DNA from: JAAFJT01 sp043772905
Lineage (GTDB): Bacteria; Bacteroidota; Bacteroidia; Chitinophagales; Saprospiraceae
Length of the DNA stretch: 30,109 bases
Reading direction: 5' to 3'
NCBI GenBank assembly: GCA_043772905.1
Contig: JAYVFS010000230.1
Coordinates: 1-30,109, forward strand
In this document: positions 15,266 to 22,592 of the stretch, in pieces
Position numbering within the stretch: the first letter of the stretch is position 1
How the letters are laid out: each line of letters opens with the position of its first letter
The notes under the pieces: model-generated
The model's input: the letters and a program-made list of their open reading frames with translations, nothing else
What the model was told of the DNA's origin: nothing
Databases searched by the model: none
Made by a program: the position numbers and the translations under genes

Positions 15266-17173
15266 TCATTGATTGGGGTCTGCAGATCCATCTAAATCCC
15301 CCACTTTTATACCAATAAAATTAAAATTAAACGTAGCAGCGTTAAACGACACGTTAAATGAATCATAGGGCGAATTGGGGTTTTGAATCGTTGATTCAGG
15401 ATAAAAAAACCACGATTTGCCTGATGGTAAAGTTGGAACAATGCCTAAAAGAAAACGTCGAATGTACAACATATCGACAGCATCTAACTCGCCCGTTCTA
15501 TCAACATCGGCGGCTATTTGTTGCTCAATGCGTAACGTATTGAGACCTAATAAGTTGCGGCGCAACAAAAGCATGTCAACGGCATCAACGCCATTATCCA
15601 TGTTTGTTGTGCGACTCAGTTTAACGCTCAATTGTGTATTAAGCGGTACGTAATTTAAGGTATAAACGCCCACAGCATTGGTTGTCGTGGAGTCATTGCC
15701 GATACTGATTTTTTGATTTGCCATAGCGTCATTCCACCACGTTTTTATTTTACCACTGACAATTGTTGTAGTTGGAACAGCCGTTCCACCGAGCGTTTTT
15801 ACGCCTGTACTGAGGGGGTCGAGCCAGTCTTTCAGCCGCGTCGAAGGCGTGCCATTTCCGTCCCAAGACTTTGCAAACCAACCACTTAGCATATAACTGA
15901 CATGGCACGAATCAATCAAACCGCCGCCATGTAATTGTCCAACAATGCGCCCCAATTGGTCAAAAATCGGTGCACCCGAAGCGCCAGGTTCTGCCGTTCC
16001 TTCATCAAAAACAACATTCAAATGGCTTCGAGAGGGCGAAACAGCCCCGTTACTCCAAGACACTGACGAATTGTAAACAACCGCAGGTCGGCTGTCGCGG
16101 CTGTATTTTTTTATATCGCCTTGTGGATGGTGAATCATCACCGTTGAAGTCGGTAAAGTTGCCGAATCCCGATTCCACCCGAGGTATTGAGCATTCACAT
16201 CAAGGGCAATTCTGAAATTCAATTCGAGGAGTAAAAAATCAGTCTCCCGCGCACCTGAACGGTTCATACAACCCTGAATCGAGCGACTAATCGGTTCTGA
16301 TTGTGGATTTTGGCAATTTGGGCTTTCATAATTAAAGAAAAAAGTCCACTGACTGTAATCGGGCGTAAATCCATCCACACAATGATATGCACTCAAAATA
16401 TAAGGTTTCCCGTCTTGCTTTGTGTTATTGACCAATGCTCCACTACACCACCCTGTGCCTTGTGCCGTCACAACAAGGATGCGCACAACACCATTTTTCT
16501 GCGTTTGCCAATTCGATGCCGTTGGACAATTGACATTGATATTGCAACTGACAGATGCGCCAAAACCGACACCACCCATCATGGCTTGATTGTAAGCATG
16601 ATAAACGGTTTTTATTGTAAAATCAGCTTTTTTCTCTACGTTTTTAGGTTCAAAATACTCCAAAACGGCTTCTTGTCCACGTACAAAACCAATGAAAAGT
16701 TTATGGCTTCCGGGGTTATTATCCGCATCATAAGCTCCTTTAACGCTTGACCCATCGGGTGTTAGCAAATAGAGTTTTGAACCTTTTGGCAACTCAAAAT
16801 TCTCTAAAGTCAACGCCAAACCCAACGCATCCATTGACCGAATACGGCATTGCCACAGGCGATTGCCATCGGGCAAGTCGCGCCAAGTACCTGCATTTTT
16901 CATATTCAAATCCACCGCAATCGGCACTGCAAAACGGAAGCTGCCAACAGCTCCTTTGTCCTCCTCGCGTATGCGCGCCCAATCGGGTTGAGGCACATCA
17001 AACGCTTTAGGCGCATCTATTTTTTCAGAAATACTGAGGGGGGTGCCGTCTTTCGTTTCTTGTGAAAAAAGGGTAAAAGGCAAGGTGCAAAGAGCAAAAA
17101 GCAAGAGGCAAAGGGCAAAAGGCAATTTGCCGCAAGGGAGTTGAGTCGTTATGTGTAAATCGTTTCGGTTCAT
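15266..17173 (-). CDS. Secreted trypsin-like protease with dockerin-like tail
   Basis: A 635-residue exported serine protease of the chymotrypsin clan, closest in style to lysyl endopeptidases. Residues 1-38 are a signal peptide whose core is encoded by a 7-base repeat. A beta-rich pro-region follows (to about 205). The protease domain begins at NWQTQKNGVVRILVVTAQGTGWCSGALVNN, described by its parts: a Cys-Ser-Gly pocket then His264 in SAYHCVD, Asp312 in ETDFLLLEL and Ser399 in EPGASGAPIFD, the complete catalytic triad. The C-terminal part (about 480-635) has a short carboxypeptidase-regulatory-like beta domain and two calcium-loop repeats (NMDNGVDAVDMLLLRRNLLG and DVDRTGELDAVDMLYIRRFLL) like a type I dockerin, ending FIGIKVGDLDGSADPNQ. 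No T9SS sorting tail follows. It probably works outside the cell in protein digestion. A second protease gene lies just upstream. Confidence 0.88.
   Translation of the reverse strand: MNRNDLHITTQLPCGKLPFALCLLLFALCTLPFTLFSQETKDGTPLSISEKIDAPKAFDVPQPDWARIREEDKGAVGSFRFAVPIAVDLNMKNAGTWRDLPDGNRLWQCRIRSMDALGLALTLENFELPKGSKLYLLTPDGSSVKGAYDADNNPGSHKLFIGFVRGQEAVLEYFEPKNVEKKADFTIKTVYHAYNQAMMGGVGFGASVSCNINVNCPTASNWQTQKNGVVRILVVTAQGTGWCSGALVNNTKQDGKPYILSAYHCVDGFTPDYSQWTFFFNYESPNCQNPQSEPISRSIQGCMNRSGARETDFLLLELNFRIALDVNAQYLGWNRDSATLPTSTVMIHHPQGDIKKYSRDSRPAVVYNSSVSWSNGAVSPSRSHLNVVFDEGTAEPGASGAPIFDQLGRIVGQLHGGGLIDSCHVSYMLSGWFAKSWDGNGTPSTRLKDWLDPLSTGVKTLGGTAVPTTTIVSGKIKTWWNDAMANQKISIGNDSTTTNAVGVYTLNYVPLNTQLSVKLSRTTNMDNGVDAVDMLLLRRNLLGLNTLRIEQQIAADVDRTGELDAVDMLYIRRFLLGIVPTLPSGKSWFFYPESTIQNPNSPYDSFNVSFNAATFNFNFIGIKVGDLDGSADPNQ
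17071..17126. repeat. Tandem 7-base repeat coding a signal peptide core
   Basis: Eight consecutive 7-base units of the form RGGCAAA/GGCAAAA (on the + strand gggtaaa, aggcaag, gtgcaaa, gagcaaa, aagcaag, aggcaaa, gggcaaa, aggcaat). Three units make 21 bases, so the protein shows a 7-residue repeat, LPFALCL, LLFALCT, LPFTLFS. This is the hydrophobic core of the signal peptide of the trypsin-like protease on the - strand. Confidence 0.85.
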
Positions 17174-17308
17174 GGATTCTTATGTTTTTAATGATTTACG
17201 ATTAAAAATATCATTGTTTTACGTCAAATGGCTTTTATACTGTTCTTGAATCCCGATTTTCGGGGAGGGGGTGCCCTTGTTGTCTTTTGCAATTTCCACT
17301 CTCCACTA

Positions 17309-18976
17309 TCAAGGTCTTGCAACCACAAACTTCTTTGTAACTTCAAATTGATTTGTTGCAAGTGTTAAAAAATACAAACCTGGCGTTAGCCAATAAGTTG
17401 GAACAACAACTTTTTGCGCCAGCAAATCTGCGTCCGTTATCTTTCGTTGATACATTTTTTGACCTAAAGCATTGACAATCAATATATCACCCGTTACAGT
17501 TTCTGGTAATTGAAAAACAACGTTCAGCGTTCTATCTACGGGACTTGGGTACATTTTCAAAATATCGTAGTCGCCAATCGGTTGTCCAAAACTTCGGCGC
17601 AACTGTTGATAAGCATTGTAAACATTGAGCCGCCCGCCTGAAATTGTTTTGGTTGACAAATCGGAAGACGCATCTACCCCCCTCAGTATCGCACCTTTCA
17701 AAACGTTCATTGCTGCCATAGGATTCGTTTTTGACAACTGACAGAGATAACCTTCGGGCATACTCCACAACAAAGCCGCCGCACCCGCCGCAAGAGGCGA
17801 AGCAAATGAAGTTCCACTATCTGTACTTGTTTGATTATTAGACGATAATATCAAAACATCATGCCCTGGAGCAGCGAGATGAACTTGTTTTTTACCATAA
17901 GCATAACCCGCGCGACTGTCCTCCTTGTTTGAAGCCGTTACTGCAACCATGCTTTCCTTAGCGCAAAGTGTTGGCATATCGCCTATTTTTTCAACATCAT
18001 TATCATCATTTGCGACAGCAAGGAAGTTCAAAATACCATACTTACCCAACGAATCGTAAACCGCACACAGCAACGGGTTTTGTGCGGGGCTTGAATTAGA
18101 AAAACCGCCGGAGAAATTGGTGACAGGCACAAAAGCCCCTTTTTTACCGTTTGAACTTTTGTATAATTTATGTTTTGCCAAAACAAAATCATAAGCCTGT
18201 ATGATAGCACCCACGTTAGTGACACCACTTATAAGCATCATTTTGACTTGCCAATTGACTCCTGTTAGTAATTTTGCATTGTTACCCGCCGCCCCAATGA
18301 CACCTGCTACGCTGACACCATGCCGAATATCCAACTCCGTTACGCCTGACATCAAAGCCGCATGATTGTCCTTTCCACCGGCAAATGCCACCCCTCTATA
18401 ATCGTCAACATAACCATCTCCGTCGTCGTCTACATTATTATTCGGAATTTCATCTTTATTGAGCCAAATATTGGCTTGCAAATCGTCGGCGAGCCGGTCA
18501 TTAAAACCACGTTCAATCACAGCTATCACAATTGTGTCGCCACAAGCCGTTGTCCCACCCGTCGTTTTGTCCCATACTGAAGGGGCATTAATTTTTGTTA
18601 AAGACCATTGTTGAGAAAACTGCGGGTCGTTTGGTGTTTTTCTATTTTCAACAATATGATTGAATTGAGCGGCGGATACTGAGGGGGTGCTTTTAAGGCG
18701 TTTCAACATATCATTTTCATCATAAACCGATGGGTCAAAACGAAAAGAATAGATATTTAGATTTTCTGAAACGTCATTAAAATAGACATAAACAAAATCG
18801 AAAAAGTCTTTATAAAATTCTTTTGCAAAGTCTTTAAACGATTGATTTTCATTCAATTGAAAAAGAATTTCGCCTTTTATATGGTCGTCAGATGAACCTC
18901 TCGCAACGGCTTGTTGTGCTTGAGTTGTTGTTTTTAACAAAAAGAAAAAACAAATAAGGAAGGAAAGTCTTGTCAT
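17309..18976 (-). CDS. Subtilisin-like protease with T9SS sorting tail
   Basis: A 555-residue exported S8-family serine protease. A signal peptide (to about residue 20) is followed by a pro-region ending in NRKTPNDPQFSQQWSLTKI, the usual lead into Bacteroidota subtilisins. The catalytic His219 (DIRHGVSVAGVIGA), oxyanion Asn287 (VTNFSGGFS) and Ser390 (SGTSFASPLAAG) are present. The catalytic Asp is replaced by Glu155: IAVIERGFN stands where IAVIDTG is expected. A calcium-like loop NNNVDDDGDGYVDDYRG follows. The last 80 residues (LKMYPSPVDRTLNVVFQL ... PGLYFLTLATNQFEVTKKFVV) are a type A T9SS sorting domain, so the protein is sent through the outer membrane by the system that PorX (27358) controls. 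The Asp-to-Glu change may reduce or abolish activity. Confidence 0.9.
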   Translation of the reverse strand: MTRLSFLICFFFLLKTTTQAQQAVARGSSDDHIKGEILFQLNENQSFKDFAKEFYKDFFDFVYVYFNDVSENLNIYSFRFDPSVYDENDMLKRLKSTPSVSAAQFNHIVENRKTPNDPQFSQQWSLTKINAPSVWDKTTGGTTACGDTIVIAVIERGFNDRLADDLQANIWLNKDEIPNNNVDDDGDGYVDDYRGVAFAGGKDNHAALMSGVTELDIRHGVSVAGVIGAAGNNAKLLTGVNWQVKMMLISGVTNVGAIIQAYDFVLAKHKLYKSSNGKKGAFVPVTNFSGGFSNSSPAQNPLLCAVYDSLGKYGILNFLAVANDDNDVEKIGDMPTLCAKESMVAVTASNKEDSRAGYAYGKKQVHLAAPGHDVLILSSNNQTSTDSGTSFASPLAAGAAALLWSMPEGYLCQLSKTNPMAAMNVLKGAILRGVDASSDLSTKTISGGRLNVYNAYQQLRRSFGQPIGDYDILKMYPSPVDRTLNVVFQLPETVTGDILIVNALGQKMYQRKITDADLLAQKVVVPTYWLTPGLYFLTLATNQFEVTKKFVVARP

Positions 18977-18996
18977 GGGTCATGCCTTTAAAGTTC

Positions 18997-19084
18997 GCCT
19001 TTTTTGTCATTCTGAACGCAGTGAAAGAATCTGTATGAAATAACTTTTAGATTCTTTCACTGCGTTCAGAATGACAAAAAAGGC
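18997..19084. repeat. 36-bp perfect inverted repeat
   Basis: Arms 18997-19032 and 19049-19084 are perfect reverse complements around a 16-base loop. The arm contains TCATTCTGAACGCAGTGAAA, a block I remember as a very common dispersed repeat in Bacteroidota and other genomes. It lies upstream of the subtilisin-like gene (start 18976), in the divergent region facing proS. Confidence 0.9.
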
Positions 19085-19329
19085 TTACGGTTTATGATAG
19101 TGGTAACTGATTACAAAATGAAATTAGAAATTGCGCCAAACTTACGGCAAAAGATGAACCAATGTTTTATCATCCCGTAAATTTAACGTGTCAGAACGAC
19201 TCAAAAGTTATTTTGAAAATTTAAAAAGCAGATTTTTTTGAAAGGTTTGAATTTTTCAAGGGAAAAGGACGACTTTTGCGGCAATTTTTGAATTAATTTA
19301 AATTATTAATAAACTCTTTGACATTTTTT
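19085..19329. other. Intergenic stretch without recognisable features
   Basis: The part of the 456-base gap between the subtilisin-like gene and proS that lies between the two inverted repeats. It is AT-rich. I see no gene and no complete promoter; TTTTTGAATTAATTT near 19285-19300 followed by ACTCTTTG at about 19314 is only an imperfect promoter match for proS. Confidence 0.5.
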
Positions 19330-19413
19330 TTAACACACAGCCACATAGGACACATTGTTTTAGTTCCTTACAGGATGACAAAAAACGATGTGCCCTATGT
19401 GGCTATGTGTTAA
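19330..19413. repeat. 32-bp inverted repeat upstream of proS
   Basis: Arms 19330-19361 and 19382-19413 pair at 29 of 32 positions around a 20-base loop (arm contains CAGCCACATAGGACACAT). It ends 19 bases before the proS start codon, so it would be in the leader of the proS message and could affect translation or be the end point of upstream transcription. Confidence 0.8.
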
Positions 19414-19432
19414 TCAAGTGAAATAAATTTTT

Positions 19433-20899
19433 ATGGCAAAAGAAATCACATCCCGAAGCGACGATTACTCACAGTGGTATCTCGATATTGTTAAAAAAGC
19501 TGGATTGTCGGACAACTCGCCTGTGCGTGGTTGCATGATTATCAAACCCAATGGCTATGCTTTGTGGGAGAATATGCGCGATGCGCTTGACCGTATGTTC
19601 AAAGACACTGGACACGTCAATGTCTATTTTCCGTTATTGATTCCAAAATCATTTTTGTCGAAAGAAGCGGCGCACGTCGAAGGTTTTGCGAAAGAATGTG
19701 CCGTTGTTACGCATTATCGCTTGAAAAACGACCCAAATGGCAATGGTGTCATCGTTGACCCTGATGCGAAATTGGAAGAAGAACTCATCATTCGCCCGAC
19801 TTCTGAAACGATTATTTGGGATACTTACCGCACTTGGATTAACTCCTATCGTGATTTGCCGTTGTTGTACAATCAATGGGCAAACGTTATGCGTTGGGAA
19901 ATGCGGACGCGTCCGTTCCTCCGTACCTCTGAATTTTTGTGGCAAGAAGGACATACAGCGCACGCGACAGATGTAGAAGCGATTGCTGAAACACGCCAAA
20001 TGTTAGACGTTTATGCCGATTTTGCAGAAAATTGGATGGCAATGCCTGTTATTAAAGGTGTCAAAACAGCAAATGAACGTTTTGCAGGAGCTGTTGACAC
20101 GTATTGTATTGAGGCTTTGATGCAAGACGGTAAGGCGTTACAAGCAGGTACGTCGCACTTTTTAGGACAAAATTTTGCGAAAGCATTTGAGGTTAAGTTT
20201 TTGAATAAAGAAAACAAAGAAGAATATGTGTGGGCAACCTCTTGGGGTGCTTCAACCCGCCTCATCGGTGGTTTGATTATGACCCATTCTGACGACGATG
20301 GTTTGGTGTTGCCGCCAAAACTCGCACCTACGCAAGTTGTTATCGTTCCGATTCCAAAGCCTTCTCCTGAAATTATGGAAGCGGCGGATACGATTGCGAA
20401 GGCTTTAAAATCGTTGGGTATTCGTGTAAAAGTGGATAATGATGAGACAAAACGCCCTGGATTCAAGTTTGCAGAGTACGAAATGGTCGGTATTCCTGTC
20501 CGCATCGGCATCGGTGCAAGAGATTTGGCTGTTGGAAAAGTAGAAGTTGCAAGACGTGATACAAAGGAAAAATCGAGCGTTGATACTGAGGGGGTCGCTG
20601 AACATATCAAAAACTTGTTGGATGAAATTCAACAAAATCTTTTTGACCGCGCTAAAAAATACCGCGATGATATGACTTCAAAAGTTGATACTTTCGAAGA
20701 ATTTCAAAAGGTTTTGGAAGAAAAAGGCGGTTTTATCTTAGCTCATTGGGACGGAACTTCTGAAACGGAAGACAAAATTAAGGAGTTGACTAAAGCGACG
20801 ATTCGCTGTATTCCTTTGGATTCGGTTGAAGAAGATGGCGTTTGTATTTTGACAGGTGCGCCTTCTAAGCAGCGGGTTTTGTTTGCAAGAGCTTATTAG
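19433..20899 (+). CDS. proS: Prolyl-tRNA synthetase, archaeal/eukaryotic type
   Basis: Class II synthetase that charges tRNA-Pro. At 488 residues and without the editing insertion of the long bacterial form, it is the short archaeal/eukaryotic-like type. Motif 1 is around RDALDRMFKDTGHVNVYFPLL, motif 2 is RWEMRTRPFLRTSEFLWQEG and motif 3 is the WGASTRLIGGLIMTHSDD region. The anticodon-binding domain follows (APTQVVIVPIPK, then RVKVDNDETKRPGFKF), then the C-terminal extension typical of this type (HWDGTSETEDKIKELTKATIRCIP). A dispersed motif copy at 20583-20595 is read as DTEGV in the linker before the C-terminal domain. The gene is alone, with a long hairpin upstream and another at the 3' end. 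Confidence 0.96.
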   Translation: MAKEITSRSDDYSQWYLDIVKKAGLSDNSPVRGCMIIKPNGYALWENMRDALDRMFKDTGHVNVYFPLLIPKSFLSKEAAHVEGFAKECAVVTHYRLKNDPNGNGVIVDPDAKLEEELIIRPTSETIIWDTYRTWINSYRDLPLLYNQWANVMRWEMRTRPFLRTSEFLWQEGHTAHATDVEAIAETRQMLDVYADFAENWMAMPVIKGVKTANERFAGAVDTYCIEALMQDGKALQAGTSHFLGQNFAKAFEVKFLNKENKEEYVWATSWGASTRLIGGLIMTHSDDDGLVLPPKLAPTQVVIVPIPKPSPEIMEAADTIAKALKSLGIRVKVDNDETKRPGFKFAEYEMVGIPVRIGIGARDLAVGKVEVARRDTKEKSSVDTEGVAEHIKNLLDEIQQNLFDRAKKYRDDMTSKVDTFEEFQKVLEEKGGFILAHWDGTSETEDKIKELTKATIRCIPLDSVEEDGVCILTGAPSKQRVLFARAY

Positions 20900-20902
20900 G
20901 TT

Positions 20903-20995
20903 GAATTAGGATAAGCAGGATTTAAAAGATGTTTTAGGATTCGCCTTACATTCATAAATCCTAAAATATCTTTTAAATCCTGCTTATCTTAATTC
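20903..20995. terminator. 39-bp inverted repeat between proS and an OMP gene
   Basis: Arms 20903-20941 and 20957-20995 pair at 37 of 39 positions around a 15-base loop. It begins four bases after the proS stop and its right arm reaches the stop codon of the convergent gene. It can serve as a two-way terminator, though it is far longer than needed for that. The block GGATAAGCAGGATTTAAAAG looks like a known dispersed Bacteroidota repeat. Confidence 0.8.
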
Positions 20996-21621
20996 TAAAA
21001 CCTCACACCCGCCAGAATATTGATATTCACCACATCTGTTGGGCGTTTTTTAAATCGTGAATATTCAATATTTGTACTAATGTTGAAATGTTTGCTTATC
21101 AAATATGAATAACCTAATCTGGAAAAAAGACTATGTTTATCCAATGGTTTAGAATCTGGAAAACATTCCCAACACGGTTCTCTTTTATAATATGAAGCAC
21201 CTTCTCTTTTTTGAGTGCCTATTCCGAAATCTAATCTATGTTTTTTCCCAAAAAGTATAATCCGTTTGTTGGCAAAAAAAGTAAAACCAGAAAGGTCTTG
21301 ACCAATGCCAGCCAAATCGCCAATTTTTATGTTCTGAGGAAGTGAAGTCTTACGATATATCGGATTTTCTATAAATCCCCGAATGTACGTGATGTATCGT
21401 GCAGTCAATCCGAGTCCGAATTTATTTTCTTCAACGCCTAATTCAAGGCTCCAATGATTATGGGTGTCCAAGCGATATGGATTATAATAACGGGCATTAT
21501 TATTTTCATAACTTGAAAAAATAGCACCCGCCCGAAAGTTGACCGTCATCTTTTGCCAAATATTTTGAGCATTGGCAGAAAAACTAAGGCTTAAGGATAA
21601 AACAAGTAAGTAGTTTTTCAT
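20995..21621 (-). CDS. Probable outer-membrane beta-barrel protein
   Basis: A 208-residue protein with a clear signal peptide (MKNYLLVLSLSLSFSANAQ, cleavage after about residue 19). The rest alternates hydrophobic and polar residues in short strands (HWSLELGVEENKFGLGLTAR, HRLDFGIGTQKR, LFSRLGYSYLISKHFNISTN) and ends in a Phe (INILAGVRF), as barrel proteins recognised by the BAM machinery do. No family could be named. It probably has 8 or so strands. A TAnnTTTG element lies 39 bases before the start. The gene stands alone. Confidence 0.72.
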   Translation of the reverse strand: MKNYLLVLSLSLSFSANAQNIWQKMTVNFRAGAIFSSYENNNARYYNPYRLDTHNHWSLELGVEENKFGLGLTARYITYIRGFIENPIYRKTSLPQNIKIGDLAGIGQDLSGFTFFANKRIILFGKKHRLDFGIGTQKREGASYYKREPCWECFPDSKPLDKHSLFSRLGYSYLISKHFNISTNIEYSRFKKRPTDVVNINILAGVRF

Positions 21622-21659
21622 ATTATCTTTTGATTTTTTAGTTGAATAAAGATTTGTTA

Positions 21660-21667
21660 CAAAGTTA
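21660..21667 (-). promoter_or_regulatory. Bacteroidota -7 promoter element
   Basis: On the - strand this is TAACTTTG, a perfect TAnnTTTG, 39 bases before the start of the outer-membrane protein gene at 21621. The -33 element is not evident. Confidence 0.5.
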
Positions 21668-21741
21668 CTTCTAAAGACTTCTAAAACTCATAAGAGGTTG
21701 GGTAGTTTTTAGGTTTTATTTTAGAATTCCTCAAAAACGTT

Positions 21742-21749
21742 TAAATTTG
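21742..21749 (+). promoter_or_regulatory. Bacteroidota -7 promoter element
   Basis: TAAATTTG, a perfect TAnnTTTG, 37 bases before the start of the DUF433 gene. A T-rich block (TTTTATTTT) stands about 19 bases upstream in place of the TTTG element. Confidence 0.5.
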
Positions 21750-21785
21750 TGCATCAAGCCTATTTTTCCATTAAAAGTAAAAAAC

Positions 21786-21989
21786 ATGGAATACGTATTT
21801 CACAATTTTCCACGTATCGTGACAAGTCAAGAAATTTGTATGGGTAAACCTCGTATCAAAGGCACTCGTATCCCAGTTAGCTCTGTTTTAGCTTACTTAG
21901 CTGGTGGTCTGTCAATAGACAAATTTCTTGAAGAATTTCATTGGGTTGAGCGTGAAGATGTGCTTCAAGCACTTGCTTTTTCAGCTTGA
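21786..21989 (+). CDS. DUF433 antitoxin-like protein without a toxin
   Basis: A 67-residue protein, starting at the ATG of MEYVFHNFPRIVTSQEICM. The block GKPRIKGTRIPVSSVLAYLAGGLSIDKFLEEFH and the end DVLQALAFSA, given here as landmarks, are the hallmark of DUF433, a winged-helix family that usually serves as the antitoxin of PIN-like (VapC45/DUF5615) toxins. Here no toxin follows: the next gene, 25 bases on, is on the other strand. It may be an orphan antitoxin or a stand-alone regulator. The dispersed promoter element upstream suggests that it is expressed. Confidence 0.85.
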   Translation: MEYVFHNFPRIVTSQEICMGKPRIKGTRIPVSSVLAYLAGGLSIDKFLEEFHWVEREDVLQALAFSA

Positions 21990-22013
21990 TTCATGTTTCA
22001 CTGATAGGCATTA

Positions 22014-22241
22014 TCAAGTCGTCTGCAAACGCCCTCGTGCCTTCGGAATAACTCGACCCAAAGATTGAGCCGTTTCAATCCATTGATTAATAACAACTTG
22101 TGCATTCGCAAGTGCTTCCTCATAAGTTGCACCGTCTGCCATGCAACCTGCTAATTCGGGTACTTCTGCAATGAAAGCCCCGTCTTCGTCACTCCAAAAT
22201 ATATTGACTTCGTATTTTATTGAATCAGTCATTGTCATCAA
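22014..22241 (-). CDS. hicB: HicB-family antitoxin
   Basis: A 75-residue protein: YEVNIFWSDEDGAFIAEVPELAGCMADGATYEEALAN, here listed as landmarks, is the partial RNase H fold of HicB antitoxins (strand, D-E-D-G-A-F turn, PELAGC, then the ALANA helix). It ends in a proline/arginine tail with no separate DNA-binding domain visible, so it is a short HicB. It should bind and block HicA. Several ATG codons near the start (MMTMT) leave the exact start open. Its frame overlaps the end of hicA by 17 bases, which indicates coupled translation. Confidence 0.88.
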   Translation of the reverse strand: MMTMTDSIKYEVNIFWSDEDGAFIAEVPELAGCMADGATYEEALANAQVVINQWIETAQSLGRVIPKARGRLQTT

Positions 22242-22497
22242 AATTAGTAATTAATAAATTATATTTTTTAATTATTTCTCGAATCTGTTTAACTTGGTAA
22301 GGCTTTGCTTTACTTTCGTTATTGGATTGCAAGTTAATGATTTCAGCAATACCCTCTTTGAAGAAAATGTAATGCCCGCCACTTATTCTTTCCGAGAAAC
22401 CCAATCGTTTCAGTAGGCTTCTAAGGTCATTGAAAGAGATATTTTTATCTGCACCACCTTGAAGTATTTTTAAGAGTAGTTTGTTTTGTTTGCTCAT
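22225..22497 (-). CDS. hicA: HicA-family mRNA interferase toxin
   Basis: A 90-residue protein with the double-stranded-RNA-binding-like fold of HicA toxins, which cut mRNA and stop growth. SFNDLRSLLKRLGFSERIS leads to SGGHYIFFKEG, which holds the catalytic His, and KAKPYQVKQIREIIKKY is the conserved final helix. It is somewhat longer than the most compact HicA proteins (about 60 residues) because of an N-terminal segment (MSKQNKLLLKILQGGADKNI). It is the first gene of the hicA-hicB operon and is preceded by a promoter match. The pair is complete and is likely active. Confidence 0.88.
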   Translation of the reverse strand: MSKQNKLLLKILQGGADKNISFNDLRSLLKRLGFSERISGGHYIFFKEGIAEIINLQSNNESKAKPYQVKQIREIIKKYNLLITNFDDND

Positions 22498-22516
22498 AGC
22501 TACTTTATTTTTGCAA

Positions 22517-22548
22517 CAAAACTATCAAATTTTATTCAAAAAATACAA
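22517..22548 (-). promoter_or_regulatory. hicAB promoter candidate
   Basis: On the - strand: TTG (22546-22548), a 21-base spacer, then TAGTTTTG (22517-22524), 20 bases before the hicA start. The fit to the TTTG-N19-21-TAnnTTTG consensus is good except for the first base of the upstream element. Confidence 0.55.
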
Positions 22549-22592
22549 TTTTTATTAGAAATTTGACCTTTTCTTTAAAAAAACACGTCAAA

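Noticed and set aside
16301..16750. Open frame of 149 codons on the + strand inside the trypsin-like protease gene
   Set aside because: Antisense to the catalytic domain and without any family pattern.
18574..18585. A further copy of the dispersed motif (TACTGAAGGGG) in the subtilisin-like gene
   Set aside because: It differs from the core and encodes INAPSVWD, a conserved protein block of Bacteroidota subtilisins, so coding explains it. It was not counted.
20011..20610. Open frame of 199 codons on the - strand inside proS
   Set aside because: It is antisense to a clear synthetase gene and has no recognisable protein features; a codon-use shadow.
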